Shown in pieces: positions 63,428-64,000 of a stretch of DNA of 64,000 nt; the stretch's first letter is position 1; every line of letters starts with the position of its first letter. This DNA is from Spirodela intermedia. Taxonomy: Eukaryota > Streptophyta > Magnoliopsida > Alismatales > Araceae. The DNA lies in contig LR746273.1 of assembly GCA_902729315.2 (NCBI GenBank), forward strand, positions 4,317,001 through 4,381,000. Reading direction: 5' to 3'. The position numbers and the translations under genes were made by a program. The notes under the pieces were generated by a model. The model was not told the origin of the DNA. It saw only the letters and a program-made list of their open reading frames with translations, and made no database searches.

Positions 63428-64000
63428 CTACTTTTTCCGGTGCTTATCTCTCTTGGCCTTGATGAACCTCCTCCCCGACTTGTCACCGCCGCCGCTGCCC
63501 ATCGAGAAGCTCCCCTGGAACTCCGACCCAGCAGCCGGCTGAAAAGGGGACTGGCCCGGCAGGAAGGCGGCGGACTGGGGGCTGCCAAATTGGAACACTG
63601 AAACTCCTGAAGCTGCGGCGGCAGAGCCAAACGGCGATGTCGGAGCAGGAATGGTGGCCGCCTGCCCAAAACCCAGCACGGCGGGGGACGCAGCCAGGAC
63701 TGAGTCGTCGGTCATGCTGTCCTCCACATTCATCTGATCATTATTCCCTGGGGAGGCAGTCTTGAATCCCATCGTGGGGCTCAGCGCCCCAAAAGTGGGA
63801 ACTGCCGAGGAGAGAGCGGCAGCAGCCGATGGCGCGGCGGTTGCTGAAGAGAAGCCAAAGGCCGATGAGCTTGTAGTGGCGGCAGCTTGAGTGAATGAGA
63901 AAACCGGGGAAGCCATGGCGGGAGCTGATGACGCCGAGAATATCGAAGCAGATGAGGATCCAAATGCAGGGGCTGAAGCCGAGGAGGATGTCCCAAATGC
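63428..64000 (-). CDS. FG-repeat nucleoporin, C-terminal part (NUP1-like), partial
   Basis: A minus-strand frame open from the window edge to a TAG at 63,428-63,430, about 190 residues, with the rest of the gene beyond the window. The frame continues upstream past the Met codon at 63,916, so that Met is not the start. The protein is rich in Ala, Ser, Gly, Phe and Pro, with scattered FG dipeptides: PAFGSSSAS, SSAFGFSSAT, TFGALSP, LGFGQAATIP, SPFGSAAAAS and FQFGSPQSA. The basic end GGGDKSGRRFIKAKRDKHRK resembles the C-terminus of plant NUP1 (NUP136), a nuclear-basket nucleoporin. FG segments form the permeability barrier and bind transport receptors. The assignment to NUP1 rests on the C-terminal motif plus FG repeats. 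Another FG nucleoporin remains possible. Confidence 0.75.
   Translation of the reverse strand, partial: AFGTSSSASAPAFGSSSASIFSASSAPAMASPVFSFTQAAATTSSSAFGFSSATAAPSAAAALSSAVPTFGALSPTMGFKTASPGNNDQMNVEDSMTDDSVLAASPAVLGFGQAATIPAPTSPFGSAAAASGVSVFQFGSPQSAAFLPGQSPFQPAAGSEFQGSFSMGSGGGDKSGRRFIKAKRDKHRKK

Overview
This is nuclear DNA from a flowering plant. The evidence is intron-rich genes with GT/AG boundaries, plant-restricted families (a YABBY transcription factor, an MBD10/11-type methyl-CpG-binding protein, a plant NUP1-like nucleoporin), decayed Ty3/gypsy elements and long CT microsatellites. The species cannot be named from the sequence. Several coding exons are very GC-rich against AT-rich intergenic DNA, which would suit a monocot or an early-diverging angiosperm, but that is only a hint.

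Positions 1 to about 25,000 form an AT-rich, gene-free repeat block. It holds a glycine-rich coding remnant (about 1.45-1.83 kb), a Ty1/copia Gag-like scrap (about 2.2-2.4 kb), and at least four copies or part copies of a long inverted-repeat (fold-back) element whose arms are about 1.3 kb or longer (2.6-5.3, 8.0-9.8, 11.1-14.7 and 15.0-19.1 kb). A second direct-repeat family of about 740 bp lies at 6.5-7.3 and 16.9-17.6 kb. Two decayed minus-strand Ty3/gypsy elements follow: a Gag with a primer-binding-site relic (19.5-22.1 kb) and a Gag/protease/reverse transcriptase (22.3-25.0 kb).

From about 26.6 kb the window is gene-rich. In order: an HMG-box protein of the HMGB14 type (minus, 26,600-31,540, five coding exons); a divergent GC-rich promoter interval; a type-A DnaJ/HSP40 co-chaperone of the AtJ2/AtJ3 type with a farnesylation box (plus, 33,683-36,534, six exons); a secreted MD-2-related lipid-recognition (ML) protein (plus, 37,076-39,067, four exons); a plant glutaredoxin-like protein with a C-terminal cysteine-rich domain (plus, 39,633-40,443) whose frame is broken twice; an MBD10/11-type protein (minus, 40,899-46,583, three exons); a gene-free interval with microsatellites (47.2-53.2 kb); a YABBY2/5-like transcription factor (plus, 53,301-59,836, six exons); and the C-terminal coding end of an FG-repeat nucleoporin, probably NUP1 (minus, 63,428 to beyond the window).

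The genes do not form a pathway. They are ordinary neighbouring plant genes: chromatin (HMGB, MBD), protein folding (J-protein), lipid binding (ML), leaf polarity (YABBY) and nuclear transport (NUP1). The least ordinary content is the fold-back repeat family, the doubly frameshifted glutaredoxin-like gene, and the YABBY zinc-finger exon that sits between two long CT tracts and could be skipped in frame.
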